Below are positions 8,852 to 18,521 of a DNA stretch of 64,000 bases, piece after piece. The translations under genes and the position numbers were made by a program. Source of the stretch: Rhizobium album. Its GTDB lineage: Bacteria > Pseudomonadota > Alphaproteobacteria > Rhizobiales > Rhizobiaceae. A model generated the notes under the pieces. The model saw only the letters and a program-made list of their open reading frames with translations, ran no database searches and was not told the DNA's origin. The stretch covers positions 186,001 through 250,000 of the forward strand of contig NZ_QFBC01000008.1 of NCBI RefSeq assembly GCF_003122325.1, written 5' to 3'. Each line of letters starts with the position of its first letter. The first letter of the stretch is position 1.

Positions 8852-9858
8852 GCGCGTTCTGCCTCTGCATTCATCCGGGGGCTGTCTCCTGCGCGCAGTT
8901 CTTCGGCGAAGTGGCAGGCCGTCAGCACGTTATCCACCCGTCGCAGCACGGGTTCGTCGGCGCGGCACGCATCGCGTGCCATCGAACAGCGCGGGTGGAA
9001 CGGACAGCCTTTCGGCCGGGCGCTGAGAAGGGGCGGGCTGCCGGGGATGGGCTCGAGCCGCGATTGTTCGCCCGCGATGGTCGGCAGACAGGACAGCAGG
9101 CCGCGCGTATAGGGATGCCGCGTGCGATAGAAGATGTCCCGGACGCTGCCGCTCTCCATGATCTTGCCGGCATACATGACGATCACGTCGTCTGCCGCGC
9201 CCGCAACGACCCCGAGATCATGGGTGATCAGCACCAGGCCCATGGAAAACCTGTCCTGCAGGCCCTTGAGAACATCGAGGATCTGCGCCTGCACCGTGAC
9301 GTCGAGCGCCGTCGTCGGTTCGTCGGCGATCAGCACGTCCGGATTGTTGGCGACGGCCATGGCGATCATGGCGCGTTGCCGCATGCCGCCGGAGAATTCA
9401 TGGACATACTGGTTGGCGCGCACTTCCGGTTGCGGCACGGAAACCAGTTCCAGCAGTTCGACGGCCCGTTGCCGCGCCTTGGAGGCCGACGTGCCGGGGT
9501 TGTGAAGACGTACGGCCTCGGCAATCAGCTTTCCGACCGTGATGACCGGATTGAGCGCCGTCATCGGGTCCTGGAAGATCAGACCGATCTTGCTGCCGCG
9601 CAGCGCACGCATGCGTCGTTCGGGCGCGCGTACCAGTTCCTCGCCGTACAGCCTGATCGAGCCCGATATCACCGATCCCGGCGGCGAGAGGCCCATGACC
9701 GCACGCATGGTGATCGACTTGCCGGAACCGGACTCGCCGACGATGCCGAGAACCTTGCCGGCTGCGGCGGTGAAGCTCACGCCGCGCACGATTTCCGTGC
9801 CGTTGCGCAGTGTCACGCGGAGGTCGTTCGCTTCAAGCAGGGGAATAGTTTCCGCCAT
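8848..9858 (-). CDS. Oligopeptide/dipeptide-type ABC transporter ATP-binding protein (DppD-like)
   Basis: 336 residues. Walker [10 protein letters not shown] at 41-49, Q-loop [11 protein letters not shown], signature [15 protein letters not shown], Walker [15 protein letters not shown], and the C-terminal oligo_HPY region with a cysteine-bearing loop ([14 protein letters not shown]). The fourth Walker A position after GK is S-I rather than S-T, as is common in this subgroup. It is encoded 3 bp after the DppC-like permease gene and overlaps the DppF-like gene by 4 bp. Confidence 0.93.
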   Translation of the reverse strand: MAETIPLLEANDLRVTLRNGTEIVRGVSFTAAAGKVLGIVGESGSGKSITMRAVMGLSPPGSVISGSIRLYGEELVRAPERRMRALRGSKIGLIFQDPMTALNPVITVGKLIAEAVRLHNPGTSASKARQRAVELLELVSVPQPEVRANQYVHEFSGGMRQRAMIAMAVANNPDVLIADEPTTALDVTVQAQILDVLKGLQDRFSMGLVLITHDLGVVAGAADDVIVMYAGKIMESGSVRDIFYRTRHPYTRGLLSCLPTIAGEQSRLEPIPGSPPLLSARPKGCPFHPRCSMARDACRADEPVLRRVDNVLTACHFAEELRAGDSPRMNAEAERA

Positions 9859-9861
9859 GTC

Positions 9862-10704
9862 TCAGTGCTCCCTCGGATCGAGGATGTCGCGCAGTGCGTC
9901 GCCGATGAAATTGAAGCCCAGCCCGAGTGTCAGGATGGCCATGCCCGGGCCGAAGGCGACCCACCAGGAGTAGAAATGCGCCGCGCCATCGGAGATCATC
10001 GCGCCCCATTCCGGAGACGGCGGCTGTGCGCCCAGTCCGATGAAGCTCAAGGATGCGGCCAAAAGCACGACCTGGCCGAAATCCATGGTGGCGCTGATGA
10101 TCGTCGGCGTCCAGGACAGCGGCAGGATATGCTTGGTCAGCAGGCGATAGGAGGAGGCGCCGCCGGCGCGGGCCGCCTCGATATGATCGCGTGAAATCAC
10201 GTCCAGCACCTGGCCGCGCATCAACCGCGCATAGACCGGCCACCAGACCACGATGACGGCGATCGCGGCGTTCTGCAGTCCCGGCCCGAGCGACGCGGCG
10301 ACCGCCATGGCCAGCAGGACCGGCGGGAACGACAATGTGACGTCGACGATGCGCATCAATATGCTGTCCGTCCAGCCGCCGAAAAAACCGGCGATCGCGC
10401 CGACCAGCGAGCCGATGACGACGGAACAGACGACCACCACGACGGAAATGCTCAGCGAATAACGGACGCCGTAAAGCGTGCGGGTCATCACGTCCCGTCC
10501 GAGTGCGTCCGTGCCGAGCCAGTGCCGCAACGACGGCGACTGCAATTTGCGGGCCACGATCTTGAGCGGATCGTAGATGGTCCAGACATCGATCGTCAGC
10601 GCCACGACGATCCAGAAGCCGACGATGACGAGGCCGATGGCCAGGGCGGGCCGAAGTGTCAGGCTGTTGATCCATTGCGCTCTCGCGCCTGTTGCGATGG
10701 ACAT
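9862..10704 (-). CDS. Peptide-type ABC transporter permease (DppC-like)
   Basis: 280 residues from the ATG at 10704, which sits 4 bp after the stop of the preceding permease with GGAG just upstream; a 13-codon longer frame is less likely. About six membrane segments. The short N-terminal periplasmic part (LGTDALGRDVMTRTLYG) and the EAA-loop region (EAARAGGASSYRLLTKHILP) are typical of BPD_transp_1 permeases of the DppC/OppC group. It forms the heterodimeric channel with the next permease. Confidence 0.92.
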   Translation of the reverse strand: MSIATGARAQWINSLTLRPALAIGLVIVGFWIVVALTIDVWTIYDPLKIVARKLQSPSLRHWLGTDALGRDVMTRTLYGVRYSLSISVVVVVCSVVIGSLVGAIAGFFGGWTDSILMRIVDVTLSFPPVLLAMAVAASLGPGLQNAAIAVIVVWWPVYARLMRGQVLDVISRDHIEAARAGGASSYRLLTKHILPLSWTPTIISATMDFGQVVLLAASLSFIGLGAQPPSPEWGAMISDGAAHFYSWWVAFGPGMAILTLGLGFNFIGDALRDILDPREH

Positions 10705-10708
10705 GGGA

Positions 10709-11722
10709 TCACTCCAGTCTGATGCGGGGATTGGCGTAGGCATAGGCGACGTCGGTCACCAGGTTCGCCAGCAGGAATGCCGACGCACCGATCAGCGAAA
10801 CGCCGATGATGGCGGGGTAATCGAGCGTTCGGGCCGAATCGACGGCGTAGGAGCCGATACCGGGCCAGCCGAAGACCGCCTCGGTCAGCACCGCCCCGGT
10901 GATCAGGTAGGCGAAAGAATAACCGATGATCGTCAGCGTCGGGATCATGGCGTTGGGAAGTGCGTGGCGTAAGAGGGTGCGCGCCCCGCCTGCGCCTTTG
11001 GCCCGCGCCGCCAGGATATAGTCCTGACCAAGCGCATCCAGCATGCTCGCCCGCACCAGCCGCGAAATGATGCCGGTCACCGACCAGCCGAGCACGAAGG
11101 ACGGCAGCACGAGGTGATGCAATGCATTGAGAAAAGAGCCGAATTGCCCCGCCGCCAGCGAGTCGACGGTCAGCAGTCCGGTCATGAACGGTGGCGGATC
11201 GGCGCGGGCATCGAGGCGGCCGGGGCCGGGAATCCAGCCGAATTTCACGGTGAACAGGTAGAGCAGCAGCAGGCCGGACCAGAAGACGGGCACCGTGGAG
11301 CCGAACAGCGCCACGAAACGGGCGAAATAATCGAGCGGCCGGTCCTGAAATCGCGAGGCGAGCACGCCGAGCGCGACGCCGCTGATCGTGCCGAAGAGCA
11401 TGGCGAAGATGACCAGTTCGAGCGTCGCCGGCAACCGCTCGGCAATATCGGTGAGGACAGGCCGGCGCGTGCGGAATGAAACACCGAGATCGCCGGTCAC
11501 GAGGTTCTTGATGTAGATGACGTATTGTTCGGGCAGGCTGCGGTCGAGCCCCCACCTTTGCTTGGCCGCGGCCACGACCTCCGGATTGTTCATCTGCCGC
11601 TCGCTCACCAGGGCGGAGAGCGGGTCCGCCTGGGTGAAATGCGAGAGGAAAAAGGCCACGGTCGCCACGCCCAGCAAAAGGAGGGGAATGGAGATCAACC
11701 GTCGGAACACGTATTGGGTCAT
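10709..11722 (-). CDS. Peptide-type ABC transporter permease (DppB-like)
   Basis: 337 residues from the ATG at 11722 (MTQYVFRRLISIPLLLLG), the standard DppB/OppB N-terminus; the frame stays open upstream but that part looks non-coding. About six membrane helices, the family motif RWGLDRSLPEQYVIYIKNL near residues 55-73, and an EAA loop (AARAKGAGGARTLLRHALPNA). It follows the binding-protein gene after a gap of about 290 bp that contains a strong hairpin, and it starts the membrane part of the operon. Confidence 0.92.
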   Translation of the reverse strand: MTQYVFRRLISIPLLLLGVATVAFFLSHFTQADPLSALVSERQMNNPEVVAAAKQRWGLDRSLPEQYVIYIKNLVTGDLGVSFRTRRPVLTDIAERLPATLELVIFAMLFGTISGVALGVLASRFQDRPLDYFARFVALFGSTVPVFWSGLLLLYLFTVKFGWIPGPGRLDARADPPPFMTGLLTVDSLAAGQFGSFLNALHHLVLPSFVLGWSVTGIISRLVRASMLDALGQDYILAARAKGAGGARTLLRHALPNAMIPTLTIIGYSFAYLITGAVLTEAVFGWPGIGSYAVDSARTLDYPAIIGVSLIGASAFLLANLVTDVAYAYANPRIRLE

Positions 11723-11966
11723 GATGTTCTCGGTCCAGCGATTGGTGGTTCCCGGTCGGGGTTCCGGTCTTTTCAACGTCCGGAAACACGATGCGATTGT
11801 CCGCGGCGTCGCCTGCTTCGATCGCCTGCAGGAGGGCGCACTTGTCACCGCGTGCGGTATCCGGCCAGTCTTGCGGAGAACACGGCATCGATCAACCGGC
11901 ATGCGACGCCGGAAGCGATCAAGGCGTTTTCAGCTGTCGCCGATGTCTTGGCAAGGCGTAGTCCGT

Positions 11967-11988
11967 ACCGGAGGCTGCCGCCTCCGGT
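11967..11988 (-). terminator. Intercistronic hairpin between binding-protein and permease genes
   Basis: Perfect 9-bp stem ACCGGAGGC / GCCTCCGGT with a 4-nt loop, about 28 bp after the binding-protein stop codon in the direction of transcription. No T-run follows on the transcribed strand, so it probably limits or stabilises rather than ends transcription. The remainder of the roughly 290-bp gap holds nothing I can name. Confidence 0.5.
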
Positions 11989-12016
11989 CGTTTTCGTCAG
12001 GTCGCGTGGTTGCCTG

Positions 12017-13645
12017 TCACTCGGCGGTGATGTCCGACAGGACCATGTTGCAGCAGGCGCTGAAACGCAGGCCACCGATACCCTTGCGGGATGCGAACAC
12101 GGCGTCGGGGCTCAGGATCGGCAGAATGACGTGATCGTTCGCCATGACGCCGGCCAGCTTGCCGAACAGTTCGCTGCTCTTGTCGGCCGGGGCCGCCAGA
12201 GCCTCGGCGAGCAGCTTGGGGGTTTCAGCATTGGCAAGGGTCGGGTCGCTCTTGCCGCCGGCGCGCTTGTACCAGACCGTACCGTCCATCATCGCGAAAT
12301 ACTGGGCATATTGCGAAGAGCCGTAATAGTCGGGGGCGAAGAACACGGCCGTCAGCGGAATGCCGTCGCCATTGACCTTTTCACGCCAGACCGAGAACTC
12401 GACCGGGGCCAGTTCGAGCTTGATGTTGATCTCGGCAAGATCCTGCTGGATCTTCTGCATCATCAGCGTGTAGTCGACGCCATACTGGTTGACGTTCGGA
12501 TAGGTCGCGTTCAGCGTGAAGCCGTCCGGGACGCCCGCCTCCTGCATCAGGGCCTTGGCCTTCTCGACATCATACTTGATCGGTTCACCGACGCCGCCGC
12601 CGGGGAAACCGTTGGGGATCGGGGCCGCAAGCCGGGTTGCCTTGCCGTCGACGGTCAGATCGATGATGCCGTCATAATCGATGGCGCTGGCGATCGCTTC
12701 GCGGATCTTCGCGTCGAGGGCATGTGGCAGGTTCTTGGCGCCCGGGCTGATGGCGAGATAGACCATGTTGAAGGACGGCTTCGTCTCGACGACGATGTTT
12801 TCGTTGGTGATGTTCTTCGCGGTCGTCGGATCGACCTGCATGGCGATGTCGGCGCTGCCGCTTTCGAGCAACTGGGTCTGGCTGACGGCATCCTTGGACT
12901 GAAGGAAGATGAACTCGCCCACCGCCGGCTTCTTGCCCCAGTAGTTGTCATTGCGCTTCAGCCGCAGTTCATGGCTGGGGCTGTAGCTTTCGAGCACGAA
13001 GGGGCCGGCCCCGGCAGAATTGGCAAGCAGCCATTGCTCGGCCGTATCCTTGGTGCTGGCATCTTCACCGGCATCGCCGCCGTGTTCGGCAACCACATCG
13101 GAATTGATGATGCCGGCATAAGGCGCGGTCAAAGAGCCGACGAATTCGGAATTGGGCGCCGTCAGCGTGACGACGACGGTGCCGGCATCCGGCGTTTCGA
13201 TCGACTTCACATTGTCGAGAATATAGGCGATGCCGCCCTTGATGTTCTTCAACCGCTCGAGCGTCCATTTGACGTCCTTGGCTTCCACCTGCGAACCGTC
13301 GGAGAATTTCGCGTTCGGATCGAGCTTGAAGGTGATCACCGTCGCGTCGTCGTTGGCGCTCCACTCCTTGGCGAGCATGGGAACGATCGACTTGTTGTCG
13401 GAGGACAGATCGACCAGCCGGTCATAGACCGAACTCAGGTAAATCTGACAGGTATCGCAGAAGGCCCGGGCGGGGTCGAGCGAGTTCAGATCCATGTCGC
13501 GGGCAACGACAACGGGCCGCCCGCCGTCGGCCGCAAGTCCCACCGTGGGGAAAGCGGCCGCCGCAGTCAGCATTGTTGCTGCCGCTGCCATGATGGCGCG
13601 ACGACGAACGGACACAAATCGGGTCTCATGATGTCTAAGCTGCAT
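12017..13645 (-). CDS. Peptide-type ABC transporter substrate-binding protein (SBP_bac_5)
   Basis: 542 residues from the ATG at 13645, which is preceded by GGGAGAAC. The N-terminus is a Sec- or Tat-like signal (VSVRRRAIMAAAATMLTAA...VGLAA). The mature part shows the DppA/OppA fold: DMDLNSLDPARAF at the start, LAKEWSANDDATVITFKLDP and the ligand-lobe segment FNMVYLAISPGAKNLPHA. It contains a CDTC pair (CDTCQIY) near the start and a terminal CC pair (RFSACCNM). It binds the solute in the periplasm for the DppBCDF-like complex encoded downstream. The promoter region is shared with the divergent AraC gene. Confidence 0.93.
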   Translation of the reverse strand: MQLRHHETRFVSVRRRAIMAAAATMLTAAAAFPTVGLAADGGRPVVVARDMDLNSLDPARAFCDTCQIYLSSVYDRLVDLSSDNKSIVPMLAKEWSANDDATVITFKLDPNAKFSDGSQVEAKDVKWTLERLKNIKGGIAYILDNVKSIETPDAGTVVVTLTAPNSEFVGSLTAPYAGIINSDVVAEHGGDAGEDASTKDTAEQWLLANSAGAGPFVLESYSPSHELRLKRNDNYWGKKPAVGEFIFLQSKDAVSQTQLLESGSADIAMQVDPTTAKNITNENIVVETKPSFNMVYLAISPGAKNLPHALDAKIREAIASAIDYDGIIDLTVDGKATRLAAPIPNGFPGGGVGEPIKYDVEKAKALMQEAGVPDGFTLNATYPNVNQYGVDYTLMMQKIQQDLAEINIKLELAPVEFSVWREKVNGDGIPLTAVFFAPDYYGSSQYAQYFAMMDGTVWYKRAGGKSDPTLANAETPKLLAEALAAPADKSSELFGKLAGVMANDHVILPILSPDAVFASRKGIGGLRFSACCNMVLSDITAE

Positions 13646-13699
13646 TTTTTGTTCTCCCATCCACTGATGACGTGGCTCTGCGCGGCGAGGTTCCCTATT

Positions 13700-13740
13700 C
13701 TTTCTTCGCCGCAGCACGATGATAATGGCATCGAAGAAAG
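13700..13740. promoter_or_regulatory. Inverted repeat between divergent binding-protein and AraC genes
   Basis: CTTTCTTCG (13700-13708) and its exact reverse complement CGAAGAAAG (13732-13740) are separated by 23 bp. The pair lies between the starts of the binding-protein gene and the regulator gene, the expected place for an AraC operator that controls both. Confidence 0.45.
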
Positions 13741-13788
13741 CTCGGATTATTGACAAAAACGAATATTTTCGTGCAAATAACGCCGGAA

Positions 13789-14862
13789 ATGATGCTTTTA
13801 ACGGTGCGTGACGCATCCATGCTGGGTGAGAAACTATTGGAACGATCATCGACGGCGGACCGATCCTCCGGACTGGAAATCGAACGGAAGCGTTCGATCG
13901 CTCTCGTCATTGGCAGGGAGCCTTCCCTGCATACCGTCTTCCTCTCGATCGAGCCGTTTCGCGCCGCCAACCGGGTCAGTGAAGAGGCCCTGTTCAGCAT
14001 CGATTTCCTTCCGGCCGATGCCGGAATTCCCCCGACGAGCATGGATATTGCGCTGCCGGCCACGGGCAGTTTCGACGACGGCCGGAAATATGACCTGATC
14101 TTTCTGCTCGTGACCTACGACGTCGCGGAGGCGGCGAAGGCGAGGCTGTTCAGATGGCTGCGCCGGCAGGCGGCCGCCGGCGCGCACCTCTGCGGCACCG
14201 ATGCAGGCCCGCTGCTTCTTGCCGAGGCCGGACTGCTGGACGGATATACGGCGACCTGCCACTGGACGGGCATGGCCTCGCTCAGGGAATTTTCCGCACC
14301 CAGCCGCGTCGTGGAGCAGCTTTATGTCATCGACCGCAACCGTTCGACCTGCGCCGGGCAGGCCGCGAGCCTCGACCATTCCATGACCATGCTGCGGTTG
14401 ATCTGCGGCGATGCGCTTTACAATCTCGTGTGCAACGAACTGATCTATGCGGCGCCGCGACCTGCGGAAGTCCGCCAGCGCGAAATCGTCAACGGCCAGC
14501 CTTTCATGGTCAATCCGGTCCTGAGCCGTGCACAACGCATCATGCAGGAAACGGTCGAGGAGCCCCTGGAAATGGAGGCAGTTGCGGAGCGTTGCGGCGT
14601 GTCGGTGCGCGAACTGCAATATCTCTTCAAGCGGCATCTCAATACCAGCCCGAAGAAGATCTACATGGGCTTGCGGCTCCAGCATGCCAAGGAGCTGCTG
14701 CTCTACAGTTCGATGAGCATCCGCGAGACGGGCCTCGCTTGCGGCTTTGCCACGCCCTCCGCCTATTATCGGGCCTTCTGCGCCGTCTACCGGAAAAGTC
14801 CGCAGGAATACCGGAAGGACTTCGCGAAGAAATCCACCATGTACGGTCGCAATCTCTATTGA
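13789..14862 (+). CDS. GlxA-type AraC family transcriptional regulator (paralogue 2)
   Basis: 357 residues from the ATG at 13789; the start is uncertain (TTG 13750 and ATG 13819 are alternatives) because no strong ribosome binding site is visible and conservation with the paralogue begins only at SIALV. It has a DJ-1/PfpI-like ligand or sensor domain and a C-terminal AraC HTH (ACGFATPSAYYRAFCAVYRKS). Like paralogue 1 it retains a CGTDAGPLLLAEAGLLDGY region that in this family replaces the PfpI catalytic elbow. It is divergent from the transporter operon and is the most likely direct regulator of it. Confidence 0.9.
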   Translation: MMLLTVRDASMLGEKLLERSSTADRSSGLEIERKRSIALVIGREPSLHTVFLSIEPFRAANRVSEEALFSIDFLPADAGIPPTSMDIALPATGSFDDGRKYDLIFLLVTYDVAEAAKARLFRWLRRQAAAGAHLCGTDAGPLLLAEAGLLDGYTATCHWTGMASLREFSAPSRVVEQLYVIDRNRSTCAGQAASLDHSMTMLRLICGDALYNLVCNELIYAAPRPAEVRQREIVNGQPFMVNPVLSRAQRIMQETVEEPLEMEAVAERCGVSVRELQYLFKRHLNTSPKKIYMGLRLQHAKELLLYSSMSIRETGLACGFATPSAYYRAFCAVYRKSPQEYRKDFAKKSTMYGRNLY

Positions 14863-14887
14863 GGCCGCCCGCAAGCGGAGGTGGGGG

Positions 14888-16324
14888 TCAGCCCTTGCGG
14901 GTTACGAGACGGGTGTCCAGATAGGCGTCGAGCGCTTCCGAGCCGCCTTCTGTTCCATAACCGGAATCGCGCGTACCGCCGAACGGCACTTCCGGCAGGG
15001 CGAGACCATAGTGGTTGATGCTCATCATGCCGGCCAAGACCTCGTTGCCGAGGCGCGTCGCGGTGGCGCTGCTGCGGGTGAAGCCGAAAGCCGCCAGGCC
15101 ATAGGGCAGGCGGTTCGCTTCGCCGATCGCCTCGTCCAGCGAGGCGAAACGGTTGATGATGGCGACCGGGCCGAAGGGCTCGTCGTTCATGATCCTTGCA
15201 TCCGTGGGCACATCGGCAAGCACCGTCGGTTCGAAGAACCAGCCCTCATTGCCGATTCGGCGGCCGCCGGTTACCAGCCTGGCATGGCGTGTCGTCGCAT
15301 CGTTGATCATCGCCTCGAGTGCCGGGATGCGGCGGTCATTCGCAAGCGGCCCCATGTCCACGCCGTCGTCCAGACCGTTGCCGACGCGGATCGCCCGGGC
15401 ACCGTCCGCAAAACGCTCGGTAAAACTTTCGGCGACGCTCTCATGAACGAGGAAGCGTGTGGGCGCGACGCAGATCTGCCCGGCGTTTCTGAACTTGGCC
15501 GCCACCATGGTTTTTGCGGCCTGCTCCAGATCGGCATCCTCGGCGATGATCACCGGCGCATGTCCGCCGAGTTCCATCGTGGCGCGCTTCATATGCAGGC
15601 CCGCCAGCGATGCGAGCCTCTTGCCGACTGCCGTCGAACCGGTAAAGCTGATCTTGCGGATCACCGGATGCGGGATCAGGTATTCCGAGATGTCTGCCGG
15701 CACGCCATAGACGAGATTGACGACCCCGGCGGGAATGCCGGCATCGATAAAGGCGCCGATCAGGCCGGCGGGCGAGGCGGGCGTTTCCTCGGCCGCCTTG
15801 ACGATGATCGAACAGCCGGCAGCGAGCGCCGCAGAAAGTTTGCGGACCGCCTGGTTGATCGGAAAATTCCAGGGCGTGAAGGCGGCGACCGGGCCAACGG
15901 GCAGCTTGAGCGTCATCTGCAGGATATCGGGGGCGCGACCGGGAATGACCTGCCCGTAGGCGCGCTGCGCTTCGCCGGCAAACCACTCGATGATATCGGC
16001 GCCGGCGAGCGTTTCGAGGCGCGATTGTTCCAATGGCTTGCCCTGTTCCAGGGTCATCCATGTCGCAATCTCGTCGGCACGGGATCGCAGGATATCGGCG
16101 GCGCGGCGCATCAGTTTCGCCCGCTCGTACGCCGGGGTGCCGCGCCAGGTCTCGAAGCCGCGCGCCGACGCGTCGAGCGCCTGGTCGAGATCGCTCGTGT
16201 CGGCCCAGGCCACGGTGCCGATCGGCTTTGCCGTGGCCGGATTGAACACGGGAAGGGTCCTGCCGCTGTTCGAAGGTCTCCGCTGCCCGTCGATGAGAAG
16301 GAGGGTATCGGGATAGGCTGGCAT
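14888..16324 (-). CDS. NAD(P)-dependent aldehyde dehydrogenase, succinate-semialdehyde dehydrogenase-like
   Basis: 478 residues from the ATG at 16324, preceded by AAGGAAG. Class ALDH signature elements are intact: the general-base Glu in [10 protein letters not shown], the nucleophilic Cys in [11 protein letters not shown], the FTGSTAVGK cofactor turn, and the C-terminal [17 protein letters not shown]. It oxidises an aldehyde to the acid with NAD(P)+. The closest family pattern is GabD/succinate-semialdehyde dehydrogenase. It follows the class III CoA-transferase gene on the same strand by 26 bp, so a semialdehyde-to-acid step before CoA activation is a reasonable role (inference). Confidence 0.92.
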   Translation of the reverse strand: MPAYPDTLLLIDGQRRPSNSGRTLPVFNPATAKPIGTVAWADTSDLDQALDASARGFETWRGTPAYERAKLMRRAADILRSRADEIATWMTLEQGKPLEQSRLETLAGADIIEWFAGEAQRAYGQVIPGRAPDILQMTLKLPVGPVAAFTPWNFPINQAVRKLSAALAAGCSIIVKAAEETPASPAGLIGAFIDAGIPAGVVNLVYGVPADISEYLIPHPVIRKISFTGSTAVGKRLASLAGLHMKRATMELGGHAPVIIAEDADLEQAAKTMVAAKFRNAGQICVAPTRFLVHESVAESFTERFADGARAIRVGNGLDDGVDMGPLANDRRIPALEAMINDATTRHARLVTGGRRIGNEGWFFEPTVLADVPTDARIMNDEPFGPVAIINRFASLDEAIGEANRLPYGLAAFGFTRSSATATRLGNEVLAGMMSINHYGLALPEVPFGGTRDSGYGTEGGSEALDAYLDTRLVTRKG

Positions 16325-16350
16325 GTCGATCTTCCTTTTCGGATCGGGCG

Positions 16351-17571
16351 TCACGCGGCGTCATGGCAGGCGACTGCGCCCGCCGCTGCAAGCGCGTCGA
16401 TCTCATGGGCGGAGAGCCCGAGAACGGTTTCGAGCACCGCCCTCGTATCTGCACCCAGCATTGGCGGAGCCTTGGGTGTGCTACCGTCCTGGCTTTCAAG
16501 GCCATGGGCGGAGCGGATAAGCCGGATCGGACCCAGTTCGGCATGCTCCAGTTCCTGGATGACGCCGCGTTGCAGAACGCTCGGGCTCTGCAGCGCCTCG
16601 GACACCGTCTTTACCCGACCGGCCGGCACGTTTGCCTTCTGGCATGCATCCAGCCAATGCTGGCACGTCTGCTGCTTGAGGGTATCGATCAGAGCCGGAA
16701 TCAGGCTCTCACGGTTGACGGCACGCAGATGTGCGGTGAGGAAGCGTGGATCGCCGGCCATGTCCGGCCGGCCGATCACCTGTTCGCAGAAACTGCGGAA
16801 GATCCTGTCATTGCCGACGGCCAGCGCAAAGACACCGTCCGATGCGTCGAACACCTGATAGGGAACCACCGTCGGATGGGCGTTGCCGTAGCGCCTCGGT
16901 TCGACGCCGGCATTGAGATAGCCGGTGCCGACGTTGATCAGCATGTTGAGCGCCGAATCCAGCAGCGCCACATCGACATATTGACCTTCCCCGGTGTCGC
17001 GCCGCTGATAAAGGGCCGCGAGGATCGACTGGGTGGCGATCATCCCGGCGACGACGTCCGTGAATGCGACGCCCAGCCGGTTCGGCGGCCCGTCCACTTC
17101 GCCGGTGATCGACATCAAGCCGCTTTCGGCCTGCATGATGAAGTCGTAACCCGGCCTGTCGCGCTCGGGGCCGGTCTGTCCATAACCGGAGATCGAGCAA
17201 TAGACGATGCCGGGATTGATCGCCCGGATCGCCTCGTAGCCGATGCCAAGACGGTCGGCGGTGCCCGCGGTAAAGTTCTCGACGATCACATCCGCCTTCG
17301 CCGCAAGGTCGAGCGCGATCTGCAGGCCCTTCGGGTTCTTGAGGTCGAGCGCTATGCTGTGTTTGCCGCGATTGGCGCAGAGGTAATAGGTGCTCACCCC
17401 CTTGTAGTTGGGAACGGACCAGGCGCGCGTGTCGTCGCCGCCGACTATGTTCTCGATCTTCCAGACTTCGGCACCAAGATCCGCCAGGCTCATCGTCGCC
17501 CACGGTCCCGCCAGCACACGGCTGAAATCGAGAATGCGTATACCCGCAAGCGGCATCTTTGGCTGCGTCAT
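16351..17571 (-). CDS. Class III CoA-transferase (CaiB/BaiF family)
   Basis: 406 residues from the ATG at 17571 ([16 protein letters not shown]), the classic CaiB N-terminus. Asp172 in AFTDVVAGM occupies the position of the catalytic aspartate that carries the acyl-CoA mixed anhydride. [26 protein letters not shown] and [14 protein letters not shown] are all family hallmarks. The enzyme moves CoA from a donor such as succinyl-CoA to a carboxylic acid. It is first in a leftward CoA-transferase/aldehyde dehydrogenase pair. Its promoter region is shared with the iclR gene and contains a palindromic operator. Confidence 0.93.
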   Translation of the reverse strand: MTQPKMPLAGIRILDFSRVLAGPWATMSLADLGAEVWKIENIVGGDDTRAWSVPNYKGVSTYYLCANRGKHSIALDLKNPKGLQIALDLAAKADVIVENFTAGTADRLGIGYEAIRAINPGIVYCSISGYGQTGPERDRPGYDFIMQAESGLMSITGEVDGPPNRLGVAFTDVVAGMIATQSILAALYQRRDTGEGQYVDVALLDSALNMLINVGTGYLNAGVEPRRYGNAHPTVVPYQVFDASDGVFALAVGNDRIFRSFCEQVIGRPDMAGDPRFLTAHLRAVNRESLIPALIDTLKQQTCQHWLDACQKANVPAGRVKTVSEALQSPSVLQRGVIQELEHAELGPIRLIRSAHGLESQDGSTPKAPPMLGADTRAVLETVLGLSAHEIDALAAAGAVACHDAA

Positions 17572-17605
17572 GATGGTCTTCCCAAAGGGTAGCGTGGCGA
17601 CAATA

Positions 17606-17634
17606 TTGACAAGCACTGCCCGACCCGTCAACAT
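17606..17634 (+). promoter_or_regulatory. Possible iclR promoter
   Basis: TTGACA (17606-17611) and CAACAT (17629-17634) are separated by 17 bp. The -10 is weak (3 of 6). An overlapping minus-strand pair, TTGACG (17631-17626) and CAATAT (17608-17603), could serve the divergent CoA-transferase gene. Both are tentative. Confidence 0.3.
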
Positions 17635-17637
17635 AAA

Positions 17638-17652
17638 TGAAATTAATTTCCA
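17638..17652. promoter_or_regulatory. IclR-type palindromic operator 1
   Basis: TGAAATTAATTTCCA, with a perfect 12-bp core GAAATTAATTTC. It matches 12 of 14 defined positions of the E. coli IclR consensus TGGAAATNATTTCCA. It lies between the divergent CoA-transferase and iclR genes. A related site is at 19732-19746, and a 13-bp stretch CATAAATGAAATT occurs at both loci. Confidence 0.7.
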
Positions 17653-17690
17653 TTTTTGATCCGGGATGGCCGCTGTGGGAGTCGGACAGG

Positions 17691-18497
17691 TTGCGAAAGC
17701 GAAGCAAGTCGACTGAAGGTGCCGAGCCGGCAAGCTCCGGAAATTCGTCGGCCTCGCTCACGCGGGGCCTGGACATCCTGCGCGCCTTCACCCCCGATGA
17801 CGCCACGCTGGGAAACCAGGAACTCATCGATCGAACCGGGCTGGCTGCGGCCACCGTCTCGCGACTGACCTCTACCCTCGTCGGCTTGGGCTACCTGCAT
17901 TACGATGCGGCGCTGGGCCGCTACAGCATCGGTGCGGCGACCGTTTCTCTCGGTTACTCGGCGCTGAGTTCCAACCCGATCATCCATATGGCCCGGCCCC
18001 TGATGCAGGAACTGGCGGACTGGACCGGCGCCGCCGTGGCGCTGGGCACCCGCGACGGGCTCGAAATGGTCTATCTCGCCAATTGCCGCTCGATGTCGCC
18101 GGTCACGCTGCAGCTCAATGTCGGATCGCGTATACCGCTGGCACGAACGGCCATGGGCCTTGCCTATCTCGCCGGCCTCGATCCAGAAAAGCGTGGCGCT
18201 CTCGTTGAGCAACTGAAGCAGGGGGATGCGGACGGCAGCGAACGTTTTGCCGCAAACCTGGAACGCGCGATCCGGGATAAGGTTGAGCACGGCTACGTGA
18301 CGGCCTTTGGTTCCTGGCACAGTTACATCAATGCCGTCGGCGTCACGTTTCACCCCGCCGACGGTTCGCCGACGGTGGCGCTGACCTGCGGTGGCATCGT
18401 CGATATCCTGCCCGCCGACCATTGCCGCAAGACTGTCGGCCCGAAACTGGTGGCACTGGCGGCGCAATTGCGCCAAAGACTGACGGGCCGCCGGTAG
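17691..18497 (+). CDS. IclR family transcriptional regulator (acyl-CoA/aldehyde cluster)
   Basis: 268 residues from TTG 17691, which has GGGAG and AGG upstream. An in-frame ATG at 17637 would make 286 residues, but that codon lies in the palindromic operator, so the TTG start is preferred (inference). N-terminal winged [15 protein letters not shown], then [26 protein letters not shown]. The effector-binding domain follows, with the [11 protein letters not shown] and [17 protein letters not shown] stretches of the family. It is divergent from the CoA-transferase/aldehyde dehydrogenase pair and faces the acyl-CoA dehydrogenase. The two operators suggest that it controls all five genes of the cluster. 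Confidence 0.88.
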   Translation: MRKRSKSTEGAEPASSGNSSASLTRGLDILRAFTPDDATLGNQELIDRTGLAAATVSRLTSTLVGLGYLHYDAALGRYSIGAATVSLGYSALSSNPIIHMARPLMQELADWTGAAVALGTRDGLEMVYLANCRSMSPVTLQLNVGSRIPLARTAMGLAYLAGLDPEKRGALVEQLKQGDADGSERFAANLERAIRDKVEHGYVTAFGSWHSYINAVGVTFHPADGSPTVALTCGGIVDILPADHCRKTVGPKLVALAAQLRQRLTGRR

Positions 18498-18521
18498 CCA
18501 TATTCGGCATGGACGCTGGCG

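Noticed and set aside
11525-13753. A 742-codon open frame on the plus strand
   Set aside because: It is antisense to the binding-protein gene, rich in Asp, Arg, Gly and His from reversed alanine/valine codons, and has no family resemblance. High GC keeps stop codons out of the opposite frame.
17637-17690. Extra N-terminal residues of the IclR protein from ATG 17637
   Set aside because: The ATG is inside the operator and has no Shine-Dalgarno; the TTG at 17691 is better supported.
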